DNA from: Chrysochromulina tobinii
Lineage: Eukaryota; Haptophyta; Prymnesiales; Chrysochromulinaceae
NCBI GenBank assembly: GCA_001275005.1
Contig: JWZX01001123.1
Location: 1-19,477, forward strand
Reading direction: 5' to 3'
Length of the DNA: 19,477 nt
Positions 7,761 to 16,299 of the stretch are shown in pieces. Every line of letters begins with the position of its first letter. Position 1 is the stretch's first letter. The translations under genes and the position numbers were made by a program. The notes beneath the pieces were generated by a model. The model saw only the letters and a list, made by a program, of their open reading frames with translations, had not been told where the DNA came from and searched no databases.

Positions 7761-10226
7761 ATGCGGACAGCTGCGCGGCTCGTAGTCGTCGCCATAGCGC
7801 TCCTGCTGTTGCTCGTGTACAACGAGCAGCGCGGCGGTCGAGCCAAGATTACGATCATCGAATCCTCCTCGTTCTCAGCCGTCCTCGCAGCATACAGCTC
7901 GCCTGAACTGCTTGGCTCCGCTACACCGCCACCGCCACCAGCATCTCTGTCCTTATCGGAAAGCGGTTCCAACGCGCGTGCCCGGAGTCGAGTAGGCAAC
8001 CATCACGATGGTGCTGGTGGCGCGACAAAGCACCGCCACGCCGTGACCGACCACGTCGGCAATTGCTCTGGCCACGGCCAAGCCCTTGTCTTGCGCAGTG
8101 GGAGTGACAGCTGGGCTCATCGCTGCCTTTGCGCACCTGGTTGGAAGGGGGAGGCGTGCGAGCTCCGCGAAGATTCGCCGTGCAATACCCCGGAGGGTGG
8201 CCGCGTGCTGACGCGTTGCGCTGGCACGTGCGACAAGGACGTCAACCGTTGCCTCTGCGGGCCTGGATCACGCTTCCCGCACCGCCCGATGGTGCACTGC
8301 AGATACGAAGGCGTCGAGAAAGACATGCCGTGGCAGACACCCGGCTGGGCTGGGTTTGCCTGGGGGCCCAAGCACTTTTTCTGGACCAGCCCCGACGCCA
8401 CGGCGAATCTCGACGTGCACGGCGCGGCGGTTGCGTGGTGCGATGCTGACCCGGCCCTGTCGCAACGACCCTTGGTCTATTGTGAGTGCTACGAGGGCCA
8501 ACGCAAGGAGCAGTTGTGTGCGCCCGTCGCCCCACGCAGTGTTGACGCGACCTTCTGCCTCAGTCAGTGCCATGGCCGCGGCGAGTGCCGCTCGGGCTAC
8601 TGCCACTGCAACGAGGGCTATGGCGGCGCCGACTGCTCGCTATCTCGAAACGGCGAGATTGCGCTGCCGACGCTCACGGCAGAGCGCGCGGCTCTCTCGA
8701 GCACGGTGAGCGTGACCGGAGCCGTCGGCGTGTCAGCGGTGCCTCGCCCACGAGTCTACGTGTACGAGCTTCCTGGAGAGTTCAACACCTTCCTTGCGGC
8801 GAGGCGGCAAGCTGCTGAGTCTTGTGTGCTACGCGATTACGTGTCCGCAAGTGGTGGCGCCAAGTGGAGCAGCAACCTGTACGGCGCCGAGGTGGCGTTG
8901 CACGAGGCGCTGCTCGTGTCGCCGCATCGTGTGAGTGATCCAGAGGAGGCCGACTACTTCTTTGTGCCCTCGTACGGCGGCTGCTTCATCTCGGAATTTA
9001 ATCGGCCATCGCCATCGCACTGGCTCTGTGATCGATGCCACAAGGGCAAGGCGGCGGACCTGGCGTCCCTTCGGCAGATGCGTTGGAATGAGGCGCTGCT
9101 GCAGCATCTCGCGCATGCGTATCCGTACTGGAACCGCTCCAACGGTGCCGACCACCTGTGGCCATTCACCCACGACGAGGGCGCGTGTTACGCGCCGGCG
9201 TCACTTCGCCAAGCGATCCTTCTTGTACACTGGGGACGCACCCACTCTCGGCCCAATGGCTCGTCCGAATACCATCTATGGCGCGTGCAGCCGGACGCGA
9301 GGCGTATGTACGGCTGGCGGCGCTGCTACGACCCGTGCAAGGATGTGGTCGTGCCCTCATGGCGCAAACCTGAGGCGTTCGCGGCGTCACCCTACCTACG
9401 GAAATCCGCCAGCACGCCCGCCGCCGCCGCCACCGATGCGTCCGCGGGTCGCACGCGCCTCTTCTACTTCAACGGCAACCTCGGACTCGAGCCGATCGGC
9501 GGCGGACCGCTGAGTAATTACTCCTTTGGGCTGCGGCAGCAGTTGCATGCCCTCTTCGGGCGTATGGATCCGACCGAGGTGGTGGTCACGGATCAGAAGG
9601 CTCCCGACTACAGCGCGGCCCTCGCCTCTTCGGTCTTCTGTGGAGTGCTGCCTGGCTGGGGCTGGAGTGGACGCATGGAGGACGCGGTGCTGCACGGCTG
9701 CATCCCGGTGATCATGCAGGACGGCATCCACACTCCATGGGAGTCGGTGCTCGACGCGCCCTCGTACTCGGTTCGGGTGCGACGCGAGGACATGCCGAAC
9801 ATGGTACGCACGCTCCGCGCGATGGCCCCCGAGCGAGTGAGGGCGCTCCAGCTCGCGCTCGCCGCCGCGTGGCCACGCTTCAGCTACCTGGCCAACATCA
9901 ATGCCGAGCAGGCGCGCCGCGGGCGTTCCGTGTCTGCGAGCGCCGCTGCGGCAGCAGGTAACGATGCGACAGCCACACTGCTGCAAATGCTACTTACGCG
10001 GCTGCGGCTGCGCGACGCGCGACGGACGGCGGCCGCCAAGCACACGCAAGAGACCTGGCAGGAGATACGATGGCATCTTCTGCCAAGAGATGCGATAGCA
10101 GGAGACCTGGCGCCCGCGCCGGGGTGCCAAGTGAGCGTCACGGGAGACGACATCAGCCCTGCAGAGGACGGGAGCGCGCCGGAGGCCACTTTCGAGGGCA
10201 GGACGGTGAATGGTTGGGTCATCTGA
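7761..10226 (+). CDS. GT47 exostosin-family glycosyltransferase with EGF-like modules
   Basis: An 821-residue type II Golgi membrane enzyme. A short basic start and a hydrophobic anchor (LVVVAIALLLLLVY, 7-20) are followed by a Pro-rich stem. Cys-rich modules come next: an EGF-like unit at about 102-133 ending CLCAPGWKGEAC, a second Cys cluster at 141-180, and a clear EGF-like unit at 266-292 (CHGRGECRSGYCHCNEGYGGADC). The exostosin domain spans about 330-690, starting RVYVYELP and including EADYFFVPSY (396-405), LFYFNGNLG (567-575), and GWSGRMEDAVLHGCIPVIMQD (634-654), the nucleotide-sugar-binding hallmark of GT47. N-glycosylation sequons at 101, 458, 499 and 586 suit a lumenal domain. It should transfer a sugar to a cell-surface or scale polysaccharide; the sugar cannot be told from sequence. 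The ATG is the first one followed by the anchor. Confidence 0.93.
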   Translation: MRTAARLVVVAIALLLLLVYNEQRGGRAKITIIESSSFSAVLAAYSSPELLGSATPPPPPASLSLSESGSNARARSRVGNHHDGAGGATKHRHAVTDHVGNCSGHGQALVLRSGSDSWAHRCLCAPGWKGEACELREDSPCNTPEGGRVLTRCAGTCDKDVNRCLCGPGSRFPHRPMVHCRYEGVEKDMPWQTPGWAGFAWGPKHFFWTSPDATANLDVHGAAVAWCDADPALSQRPLVYCECYEGQRKEQLCAPVAPRSVDATFCLSQCHGRGECRSGYCHCNEGYGGADCSLSRNGEIALPTLTAERAALSSTVSVTGAVGVSAVPRPRVYVYELPGEFNTFLAARRQAAESCVLRDYVSASGGAKWSSNLYGAEVALHEALLVSPHRVSDPEEADYFFVPSYGGCFISEFNRPSPSHWLCDRCHKGKAADLASLRQMRWNEALLQHLAHAYPYWNRSNGADHLWPFTHDEGACYAPASLRQAILLVHWGRTHSRPNGSSEYHLWRVQPDARRMYGWRRCYDPCKDVVVPSWRKPEAFAASPYLRKSASTPAAAATDASAGRTRLFYFNGNLGLEPIGGGPLSNYSFGLRQQLHALFGRMDPTEVVVTDQKAPDYSAALASSVFCGVLPGWGWSGRMEDAVLHGCIPVIMQDGIHTPWESVLDAPSYSVRVRREDMPNMVRTLRAMAPERVRALQLALAAAWPRFSYLANINAEQARRGRSVSASAAAAAGNDATATLLQMLLTRLRLRDARRTAAAKHTQETWQEIRWHLLPRDAIAGDLAPAPGCQVSVTGDDISPAEDGSAPEATFEGRTVNGWVI

Positions 10227-10378
10227 CTGACCGTTCTTGTTGTGCTATCATAGTGACACACTCTGGAAACGCTCTTACTCTCACGATGCATGGCCATATG
10301 GCCCAGTATCACATTTCCTGAGAATAGTGTTCGAGTACTATTCATGATCTTTCTCGGTCCACCGTGTCTCTCGCCGAT
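10227..10378. other. Short convergent intergenic region
   Basis: These 152 bp separate the stop codons of the GT47 gene (+) and the hypothetical gene (-). A 12-bp perfect palindrome, GGCCATATGGCC, lies at 10292-10303. The DNA is less GC-rich than the flanking coding sequence. No gene is visible. Confidence 0.5.
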
Positions 10379-11032
10379 CTATCGGAACGCCTTCCCATGC
10401 AGTGTCTTCTTCTTTTCCCTCGCCTCTTCTGTGATGTCTTCGGGGCGCACGCACTGAAAATTGGGATCGATATCGAGGTCACTCGGAACCCAGCTCGCGA
10501 CCCAGTAGCTCGTCGGGTCAGGCTGGCCTTCATGGCGTTGGATTTTCCTCCCAGGCCACGGGCGAACCCGCGGGTCCCATCCACGCGTCGGGTGCGACGA
10601 CTCGAGCGGGTTGAACGTTGACGACGAGAAAAACTCGTGCTTCACTGGCACGCGCACCCGCTCGTTGATCAATCGCGAGCCCACGTTGGGCGGCACCAGT
10701 CTGTTGTTCACGATTGCCATGCCCTCCTCCTTGAGCGAGGCCACACGGTCGCGAACCCGGCGCATGGCAGCCTTGGCGGCCGGGTCGGCGAGCGCCGCTT
10801 TCCAATCGCGCGCATTGAAGGCCTCCGCGAATCCGAGCATCTCGTTGCGGCCCGGCGCGTGCTCTGTGCCTTTCTTCATCGCATAGACGACTGCAGGATT
10901 GGCTGCAAGATCCAGGTTGGCCGCATACGAGGCCGCACGCAGCCGGTCCTCGTTCGTGACGGCTTGCTGGTAGTTGAGCATCATGTCGTTTGGCGAGGGT
11001 ATCCACCGGCCTTCATCCGCGCCGTCGCCCAT
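10379..11032 (-). CDS. Hypothetical protein, 217 residues
   Basis: I do not recognise this protein. It is hydrophilic with no membrane segment. Features seen: an alanine-rich helical part (about 28-100, RLRAASYAANLDLAANPAVV and neighbours), a middle with many basic and proline residues (about 105-165), a Trp-containing stretch DPTSYWVASWVPSDLDIDP (about 172-190), and a charged tail ending EEAREKKKTLHGKAFR. Even composition and GC-rich third positions across the whole frame support a real gene. The start is the first ATG (11032); the frame extends to a GTG at 11047. A hydrophobic leader-like stretch beginning at an ATG at 11118 lies in a different frame and cannot be joined without a splice. 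The gene is convergent with GT47 and divergent from the next gene. Confidence 0.65.
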   Translation of the reverse strand: MGDGADEGRWIPSPNDMMLNYQQAVTNEDRLRAASYAANLDLAANPAVVYAMKKGTEHAPGRNEMLGFAEAFNARDWKAALADPAAKAAMRRVRDRVASLKEEGMAIVNNRLVPPNVGSRLINERVRVPVKHEFFSSSTFNPLESSHPTRGWDPRVRPWPGRKIQRHEGQPDPTSYWVASWVPSDLDIDPNFQCVRPEDITEEAREKKKTLHGKAFR

Positions 11033-11274
11033 GATGACACTGAGCACGGCGAGCGCGCGCGCGCCGCCGCTCTGTGCACGGCCAGGGCAAAACAGACGAC
11101 GCGCGTGAATGTGAACATGAGATCAAAAAAAAGCGGTAAACGTGGTCGCGTTAAAATGGGTGACGAGGTCAGATGTTCGTGGGTCATCGGGTTTAGACGA
11201 ACCCCAAGTAGGAACTGTCTTCGAGCGCCTTTGGCGACGTGGAGGCGCGGCCCGTCCAGCGCTCCGTCCAGCGC
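11033..11274. promoter_or_regulatory. Divergent intergenic region
   Basis: These 242 bp lie between the start codons of the hypothetical gene (-) and the CCDC137-like gene (+). A run of eight or nine A residues (about 11124-11132) and an AT-rich patch to about 11160 break the high GC content. They are the likely core of the promoter region. No specific element can be named. Confidence 0.45.
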
Positions 11275-11982
11275 ATGGGACGGAAGAAAGGAAAACGGCA
11301 TGCTCGCTCCTTATCATCACGGAAGCGTTTAAAGGACGTCTCCACCGCGATACCCGATGACTATGGACGATTTGCAAGCGACAAGTTTCTCGCCGATCCG
11401 CCAAAGAAGGATATGGACGCGAAGCTGCCGCGCAAGCTCATGATGATGCAGCACGCCATCGCACGCATGCACCAAATCGAGGCTGGCGAGAAGCCGAGGC
11501 CGCCCCGCTGGTCTCAGCCAGATGGCCCAAGACCGGAGCAACCGCATACGAAGGTCAAGAAGCAGCAGCGTGGTGCGCTGTCAGCAGCAAAGTCTGAAGG
11601 TGCTGGGCCAGCTCGAGAGCCGAGCGTCGAGGATGAGATTTCCGCGTTACCGCGTCTCACGGGCAAGAGTGCGCGCTCAACGCCATCCGCGGTAGCGCAG
11701 AATGCGGCTGCCGCCGCGGCCGCTTCCGCGGGCAAGAAGCGCCAGCGCGAGGAGCAGCATGAGTTTGGCGAGAAGCGCCAGCGCGTGCCCAAATTTGGAG
11801 AGACGAACGACGCGCCGCCAACGTTGAAGGTGAGCGGGCAGCTGTCCAAGAAGGTGGCGGCGGCGCATGGCGTGGACGCGGCCGCACAGGTGAAGACGGA
11901 CGCGCTCGCGCGACAGCGCCAGAGTGCCATGGAAGCGTACGCGAAGGCCAAGGCCGCCCGCCGAGCGGAGGCTCAATTGTGA
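11275..11982 (+). CDS. CCDC137-like small basic nucleolar-type protein
   Basis: A 235-residue, strongly basic protein. The N-terminus MGRKKGKRHARSLSSRKRLK is a likely nuclear or nucleolar signal. LPRKLMMMQHAIARM (51-65) and VPKFGETNDAPPTLKV (171-186) resemble the two conserved blocks of CCDC137-type proteins: a short helix after an (I/L)P(R/F)xL motif, and an FGE-x(3-5)-PP-x-L motif. The middle is low-complexity and Ala-rich with a KKRQREEQ basic patch. The C-terminus (200-235) is a predicted helix rich in Ala, Lys and Arg. CCDC137 relatives are chromosome-periphery or nucleolar proteins; the family match is from memory and short motifs only. The start is the first ATG; the frame runs back only to a GTG at 11239. 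The ataxin-7-like gene follows on the same strand, 164 bp away. Confidence 0.72.
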   Translation: MGRKKGKRHARSLSSRKRLKDVSTAIPDDYGRFASDKFLADPPKKDMDAKLPRKLMMMQHAIARMHQIEAGEKPRPPRWSQPDGPRPEQPHTKVKKQQRGALSAAKSEGAGPAREPSVEDEISALPRLTGKSARSTPSAVAQNAAAAAAASAGKKRQREEQHEFGEKRQRVPKFGETNDAPPTLKVSGQLSKKVAAAHGVDAAAQVKTDALARQRQSAMEAYAKAKAARRAEAQL

Positions 11983-12069
11983 CCTACGACGATGTCCTCT
12001 CAGCACTGTACAATTATTGTTCAAAGACACCAGAAACTCGTTTATACACGTATTAACAGCCAGTTCATA

Positions 12070-12087
12070 CTTGACTTGACTTGACTT
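12070..12087 (+). promoter_or_regulatory. GACTT repeat upstream of the ataxin-7-like start
   Basis: The sequence CTTGACTTGACTTGACTT lies 59 bases before the ATG at 12147. It contains the same 14-base string seen before the GT47 gene. It sits in the 164-bp gap between two tandem genes, which must also hold the upstream gene's 3'UTR. Confidence 0.4.
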
Positions 12088-12146
12088 CATACCGTTCATA
12101 GTCTTCATATCGAAGGCGGCGAGAGCGCGAGCCGCCATCGCGAAGA

Positions 12147-13816
12147 ATGTCGAGTGATCAGCTCAGCGCGGCCGAGCGTTCGATCCCGCCGTTCCTAATC
12201 ACCCAAAACCCAGACGCGTTGGCCGACAAGTTGCTGCCGACACTGCAAGAGCCGTGGCCTGCCGGAACGGAGGAGGCGCTCGCGCGCCGCGCCAAGAACA
12301 CGGCCCAGACCATCATGAACGGCACGCAGCTGCCGCTCCTTCAGTCGCCGCAGGTCGTTCAGTGCCCTACTTGCCATCGCGTGTTGCTACGAGACGTTTT
12401 CGAAGCCCACCAACGCACGTGCGCAACTCTTCCCGTCGCGGAGCTGCTCGAGGCGGAGATTAACTTCGAGCTGCACGGCGGCCGCTCTCAGACCAAGTCT
12501 CCGCTGCGTGACCAGATGGGCGGAAGATCATCGACAGGCGTCCCCAGGCGCTCTCCCGTCGAGAATGGCGTAGGCAACATCCCCGGCCTTGACCCGGTCG
12601 CCTTGACGAATTTCCCACCGGTGGGCGGCGCGTTGCCTGCTGCGAAGCGCAGCCGCTCAGGGCCGTCGTCGGGCTCACGCTCGGGGCAGCGCAAGCCGAA
12701 CCCGCCGTCCGCTGAGGCGGAGCAGCGCCGCCGGCAGTTCGATAGCGGGCAGCTCACGATGGACAGCGTGTGTGGCGTCAAGGCAGGCGAGAAGATCTGC
12801 CTGCGGCCGCTCAATTGCAAGTACCATTCCGTCGCGCTGAAGCGACTCGTCGACGGGCGCACGCGTCAGTTCGACGAGTTGCTCCAAGAGTACAACGCCA
12901 CCGCACCGGTGGTGCGCAAGGGCACCGGCGCGGCGCGCTCGGGACAGCGCAAAGTCGCGGGTCCCCACCTCGCGGCCGCGGCCGCTACGGCCTACGGCGG
13001 CGATTATGGCGGTGACAACGGCGGCGATGGCGGCTACGGCGCCGGAGACATGGAGCTCGGGGACATGGAGATCGAGGGAGGTACGGGCACGGGCGGCGTG
13101 GGAGGCGGCATGGTGGTCGGTGGCATCGTTGGCGGCATGGGCGGTGGCATGGGGGACACGGGGGTTGGGATGGGTAGTGGCGGCATGCGAGGCTTAGGCG
13201 GTTTGGCTGGCGGCATGGGCGGAGGCATGGGTGGCGGCACGGGCGGCGGCATGGGCATGGGCGGCGGCGGGCTGCCCGGCTATGGCTCGGTGGCGGCCTT
13301 ACGCCCGGCTGCCATAGTGGACGAGCAGTGGCGCAATGAGTGGCACGCGCTCTACCAGACTGCCAAAGCATCCGCCGCCCGGGCCAACAGCCTGGATCCT
13401 CACTCTCACTGGCCCATCCCCTTGGCGCTAGGCCGGCCGATGCGACGCAAGCGCCGGTTGCAGGCGGTGCCGCTGTCCGCGCTGCATCCGACGGCGCAAC
13501 CACAGGTGCTCGCCGCTGGAGACCCGAACCCCGAGGTAACGCCCGAGATCGAGCCGGAGCCCCGCCCGCTGATGAGCAGTGCCCAAGGCGGCGCTCCTGG
13601 CAACCATCCGAGTAGCACAGCGAGCCAGCCACATGGAGGCACGAGCAATGGCGGCGGCCGCGGCGGCGGGCGGGGCGGTGGCCGCGGCAGCCGCGGCGGC
13701 CGCGGCGCGGCGGCCGCTATCAAGGACGACGACGCCGCGGAAACGCTCGACTTCGCGCCGCTAACCGCCGGCCATGGCGCCGGCGGTCCCGCTGGGGCGC
13801 CGCACGGCGTGTACGC

Positions 13817-13873
<57 letters not shown>

Positions 13874-13910
13874 GCTTCAGCAGCAGCAGCGGCAGCAGCA
13901 GATGTACGCT

Positions 13911-13996
<86 letters not shown>

Positions 13997-14000
13997 ATAG
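12147..14000 (+). CDS. ATXN7: Ataxin-7/Sgf73-like SAGA subunit with C-terminal polyglutamine
   Basis: A 617-residue protein. A C2HC zinc finger sits at 73-92 (C73, C76, H88, C92 in CPTCHRVLLRDVFEAHQRTC). The SCA7 domain covers about 198-250, with C209, C218, C224 and H227 and the family motif CKYHSVALKRLVDGRTRQFD. In yeast and animals this protein anchors the deubiquitinase module (Ubp8/USP22, Sgf11, Sus1) to SAGA, which removes ubiquitin from histone H2B. A Gly/Met-rich stretch (284-378) and an RGG-rich stretch (501-519) follow. The C-terminus holds Gln runs of 18 and 29, broken by RLQQQQRQQQMYA, and ends at TAG. Human ATXN7 carries its polyQ near the N-terminus instead. The start is the first ATG, in the context GAAGAATGTC. 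The next frame begins only 68 bp after the stop, so this may be part of a larger gene. Confidence 0.88.
12994..13275 (+). repeat. GGC/GGN-rich simple-sequence coding tract
   Basis: This stretch codes for the Gly-rich part of the ataxin-7-like protein. It is made of irregular GGCGGCATGGGC-type units, giving GGM, GGGM and GGMGGG peptides. Slippage-prone, it explains many long but meaningless frames in the other registers. Confidence 0.75.
13818..13991 (+). repeat. Two long CAG tracts encoding polyglutamine
   Basis: The first tract is one CAA followed by 17 uninterrupted CAG (13821-13871). A 39-base bridge with CGG, CTT, ATG, TAC and GCT codons and short CAG runs follows. The second tract is 27 uninterrupted CAG (13911-13991), then CAA CAA TAG. 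Six GAG codons, two CAG, a CAA, another in-frame TAG and three more CAG come next (14001-14039). Pure CAG runs of this length are prone to expansion and to assembly or sequencing length errors. Confidence 0.95.
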
Positions 14001-14068
14001 GAGGAGGAGGAGGAGGAGCAGCAGCAATAGCAGCAGCAGCCGGAGGTCGGAGCCCTCCGAAGAGCGCC

Positions 14069-15682
14069 ATGAGCTCCATCAAGGCCGCATCTGCCTTCAA
14101 GGCCGCATCGCCTCCGCAGCCGCAAAGGACAGCAATAGAAGCGACCAGTTCGATCGGTAGCCGAGTGGGCGAGGTCACGCAACTGACGGCCACCCCGGCG
14201 GCGGCCACCATCGAGCCCTATTCCATGGTCACGTATGATCCGACTGCAGCGACCGTCCCCGCTGCTTCAGCCGTGCCGGCGGCCGCTGCCGAGCCATGGG
14301 CCGCGACGTTTTCGCCGCCGCCCCGAGCGGACCCGAGTGCTCCAAAAGCGACACTACCGTACCACGCGCAACTTGCCAACTGGAAGGCGGCACAGGCCGG
14401 CGCTTCGATCGGCAGCCGGGCAGGTGAGGTCACGCAAGGCGAGGTCCGCGCTGCAAAGGCCAAAGCGGCGGATGTCTCCAAGGTGAAGCAGACGGCACAG
14501 GCGGCGGGCGACAAGGCGGCGGTCGACAAGGCGGCGGCCGAAAAGGCAGCGGCGGAGAAGGCCGCGGCAGCGGGGGCGGCGGCAGCGGCGGCGGCGGCGG
14601 CAACGGAAGCGGCGGCAGCAGCAGCGGCCGCCGCTGCAGCGGCTGAGATGGTGGCGGCTGAGGAGGCGGCGGCTGAGCGGGCGGCGGCGGAAAAGGCTGC
14701 GATGATAGCCAAGGCGCGCGCAGAGCGCCAGCCCATCAAGGAGGAGATCAACCTCGTCGTCGTGAAGGGCTTTACCGAGGAGCAAGCGCGTAGAGCGCTC
14801 GCGGCATCGGGGAATGACGTGGATCTCGCGATCAGGCGGCTCATAGCGGCCAAAGAGATGGCCGAGAAAGAGGCAGCCGAGCGGGAAGCGAGGCAGAGGG
14901 ACCTCCTGAAGGCGCAAAAGGAGGCGGAGGCGCGGCGGCAGGCCAAGAAGGCGGCGGCGGAGGCGGAGAGGGCTGCCGAGGAGAGGGCGAAGGCGGAGGC
15001 GGAGGCGGAGCGTCGTCGGGACGCCGACCGCGCTCTCGCGCTCAAGAAGATCGAGGACGAGAAGGAGGAGAAGGAGCGGCGCGCGGCCGTCGCGCAGGCC
15101 CTCGCGGAGCGCCGCGCAGCGGAGGAGGCGGCGGCAGCGAAGACGAAGCGGCTTAAGTCCGCTCGAAAGTCGGTGCTTGCTGCGGCGGCTGTGGAGCGCA
15201 AGAAGCAGCAGGCCGAAGCCTTCGCCGCCAAGCTGGCCCAGGAGGCGAAGGAAGCCGAAGAGAAGGCACTCCTGGCCAAGGCTTACGTCGATAAGACCAT
15301 CGGTGAGAACGACGTGGTCGTGGCGAAGCGCATTGAGCGCGTGATCAGCTCACCGCCGTCGCGCTCGCCACCGATGGCACCGGGGGAATCGCTTGCCCAA
15401 CGGCAAGCGAAGCGGCGGCAGGAGCGAGCGCAGCAGCGCTCGCAGCGCTCGCACCGCGTGGCGGCCGCCATCGATGCGGCAGCGACGTCCCCGCTGGCAG
15501 CGACGCCGGTAGCGAGCAGCTCGGCGGACGCGGACGCGAGCACGGCGGATGAAGAGCTTCATGTGAGCAGTCGGATCCCGTGGGGCGCTCTTGGAGAGAG
15601 CTCTGCAGAGGCGGCCAACGAAGCAGCTCCGGCCTCGGCGACGGAGCCAGATCCGGACAAGGAGGACGATGACGATGAATAG
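14069..15682 (+). CDS. Alanine-rich coiled-coil protein with UBA-like domain
   Basis: A 537-residue frame. Residues 1-130 are Ala/Pro-rich and contain the motif SIGSR(V/A)GEVTQ twice (28-38, 113-123). Residues 140-215 are Ala/Glu/Lys helix. A UBA-like three-helix domain lies at about 224-262, with VVKGFTEEQARRALAASGND and VDLAIRRLI; UBA domains bind ubiquitin. A long charged coiled coil (about 263-405) follows, then a Ser/Pro/Arg segment and an acidic C-terminus, KEDDDDE. The start is the first ATG, in the good context GAGCGCCATG. The frame stays open upstream to 13616, through both CAG tracts (read as polyalanine), without another ATG. With only 68 bp after the preceding stop, an independent promoter is hard to fit. 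It may be the 3' part of the ataxin-7-like gene or a very compact separate gene. Function unknown. Confidence 0.75.
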   Translation: MSSIKAASAFKAASPPQPQRTAIEATSSIGSRVGEVTQLTATPAAATIEPYSMVTYDPTAATVPAASAVPAAAAEPWAATFSPPPRADPSAPKATLPYHAQLANWKAAQAGASIGSRAGEVTQGEVRAAKAKAADVSKVKQTAQAAGDKAAVDKAAAEKAAAEKAAAAGAAAAAAAAATEAAAAAAAAAAAAEMVAAEEAAAERAAAEKAAMIAKARAERQPIKEEINLVVVKGFTEEQARRALAASGNDVDLAIRRLIAAKEMAEKEAAEREARQRDLLKAQKEAEARRQAKKAAAEAERAAEERAKAEAEAERRRDADRALALKKIEDEKEEKERRAAVAQALAERRAAEEAAAAKTKRLKSARKSVLAAAAVERKKQQAEAFAAKLAQEAKEAEEKALLAKAYVDKTIGENDVVVAKRIERVISSPPSRSPPMAPGESLAQRQAKRRQERAQQRSQRSHRVAAAIDAAATSPLAATPVASSSADADASTADEELHVSSRIPWGALGESSAEAANEAAPASATEPDPDKEDDDDE

Positions 15683-16299
15683 CCAGTCACTGTCGCGCCT
15701 ACTGCAGGGAACCTATCAGGGTTTAGGGAGCCAAGACGGCATCGTGGATCTTCGGCCCCCAGTTCTCTCCTCTAGAGACGAATTCAAGTCCGAGCCGCAC
15801 GAACCGTTCCTCATACCTCGATCGAACGGCCGCCGCGCGCCTGAGTACACCGCCTCAAATTTGGGTGATCGCACTACTTCACTGTGCACAATCATGTACT
15901 GCGGTTACGACATACGTGGTGTATTTCGTACCCCGGGCAGAGGTGCAGCGATGTTTTGGAATCGGATTGTGTCAGTGCATAAAATATACTGGCTAAGCGC
16001 TTTGAGCCCCCGAGCACGGCCCGGCGCGGCGGCGGTGGAGTCGACTGTCGAGTCGGCGTAGCCGTCGTTTGACGTTTCGATTCTTTGTAAGCGCGGCATC
16101 GCGTAACAGCGGGGCATGCACCGATAATCCGCATCTCACTCCTCCAGACGCACTCGAGCAAAATGCCGTGTGCTCAAACATGTGCCGAACTCGGACGCGA
16201 TGAGCCGAAAGCCGACCCAGTCCTGCTGCACTGAGGGTGAGGCGGACCCGCACCTTCTCCATGGCTCTATGATGGGCTCTCTGATAAGAGAGAGAGAGC
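15683..16299. other. Convergent intergenic region
   Basis: These 617 bp lie between the UBA-protein gene (+) and the EIF2B5 gene (-), and hold both 3'UTRs. The DNA is less GC-rich than the genes, with short AT-rich patches such as AAAATATAC near 15980. An (AG)n run at about 16286-16298 abuts the EIF2B5 stop codon. I see no protein, tRNA or other RNA gene. Confidence 0.55.

Noticed and set aside
11071-11118. A hydrophobic leader (MFTFTRVVCFALAV) upstream of the orphan gene
   Set aside because: It is in another frame; a GT-AG pair giving the right frame would be only 29 nt and would remove the hydrophobic part, and I found no better intron.
13761-14211. Minus-strand polyleucine and polyalanine frames, and + strand polyserine frame
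   Set aside because: They only read the CAG repeats in other registers. Non-ATG translation of such repeats is known in disease, but nothing here supports it.
14218-15279. A 353-codon minus-strand Ala/Ser-rich frame
   Set aside because: It is antisense to the coiled-coil protein, whose Ala/Glu/Lys codons give Ser/Ala/Phe on the other strand; the UBA-like sequence fixes the + strand as coding.
16050-16110. A tRNA-like T-arm (GTTTCGATTC)
   Set aside because: There is no matching acceptor stem, D-arm or anticodon arm around it.
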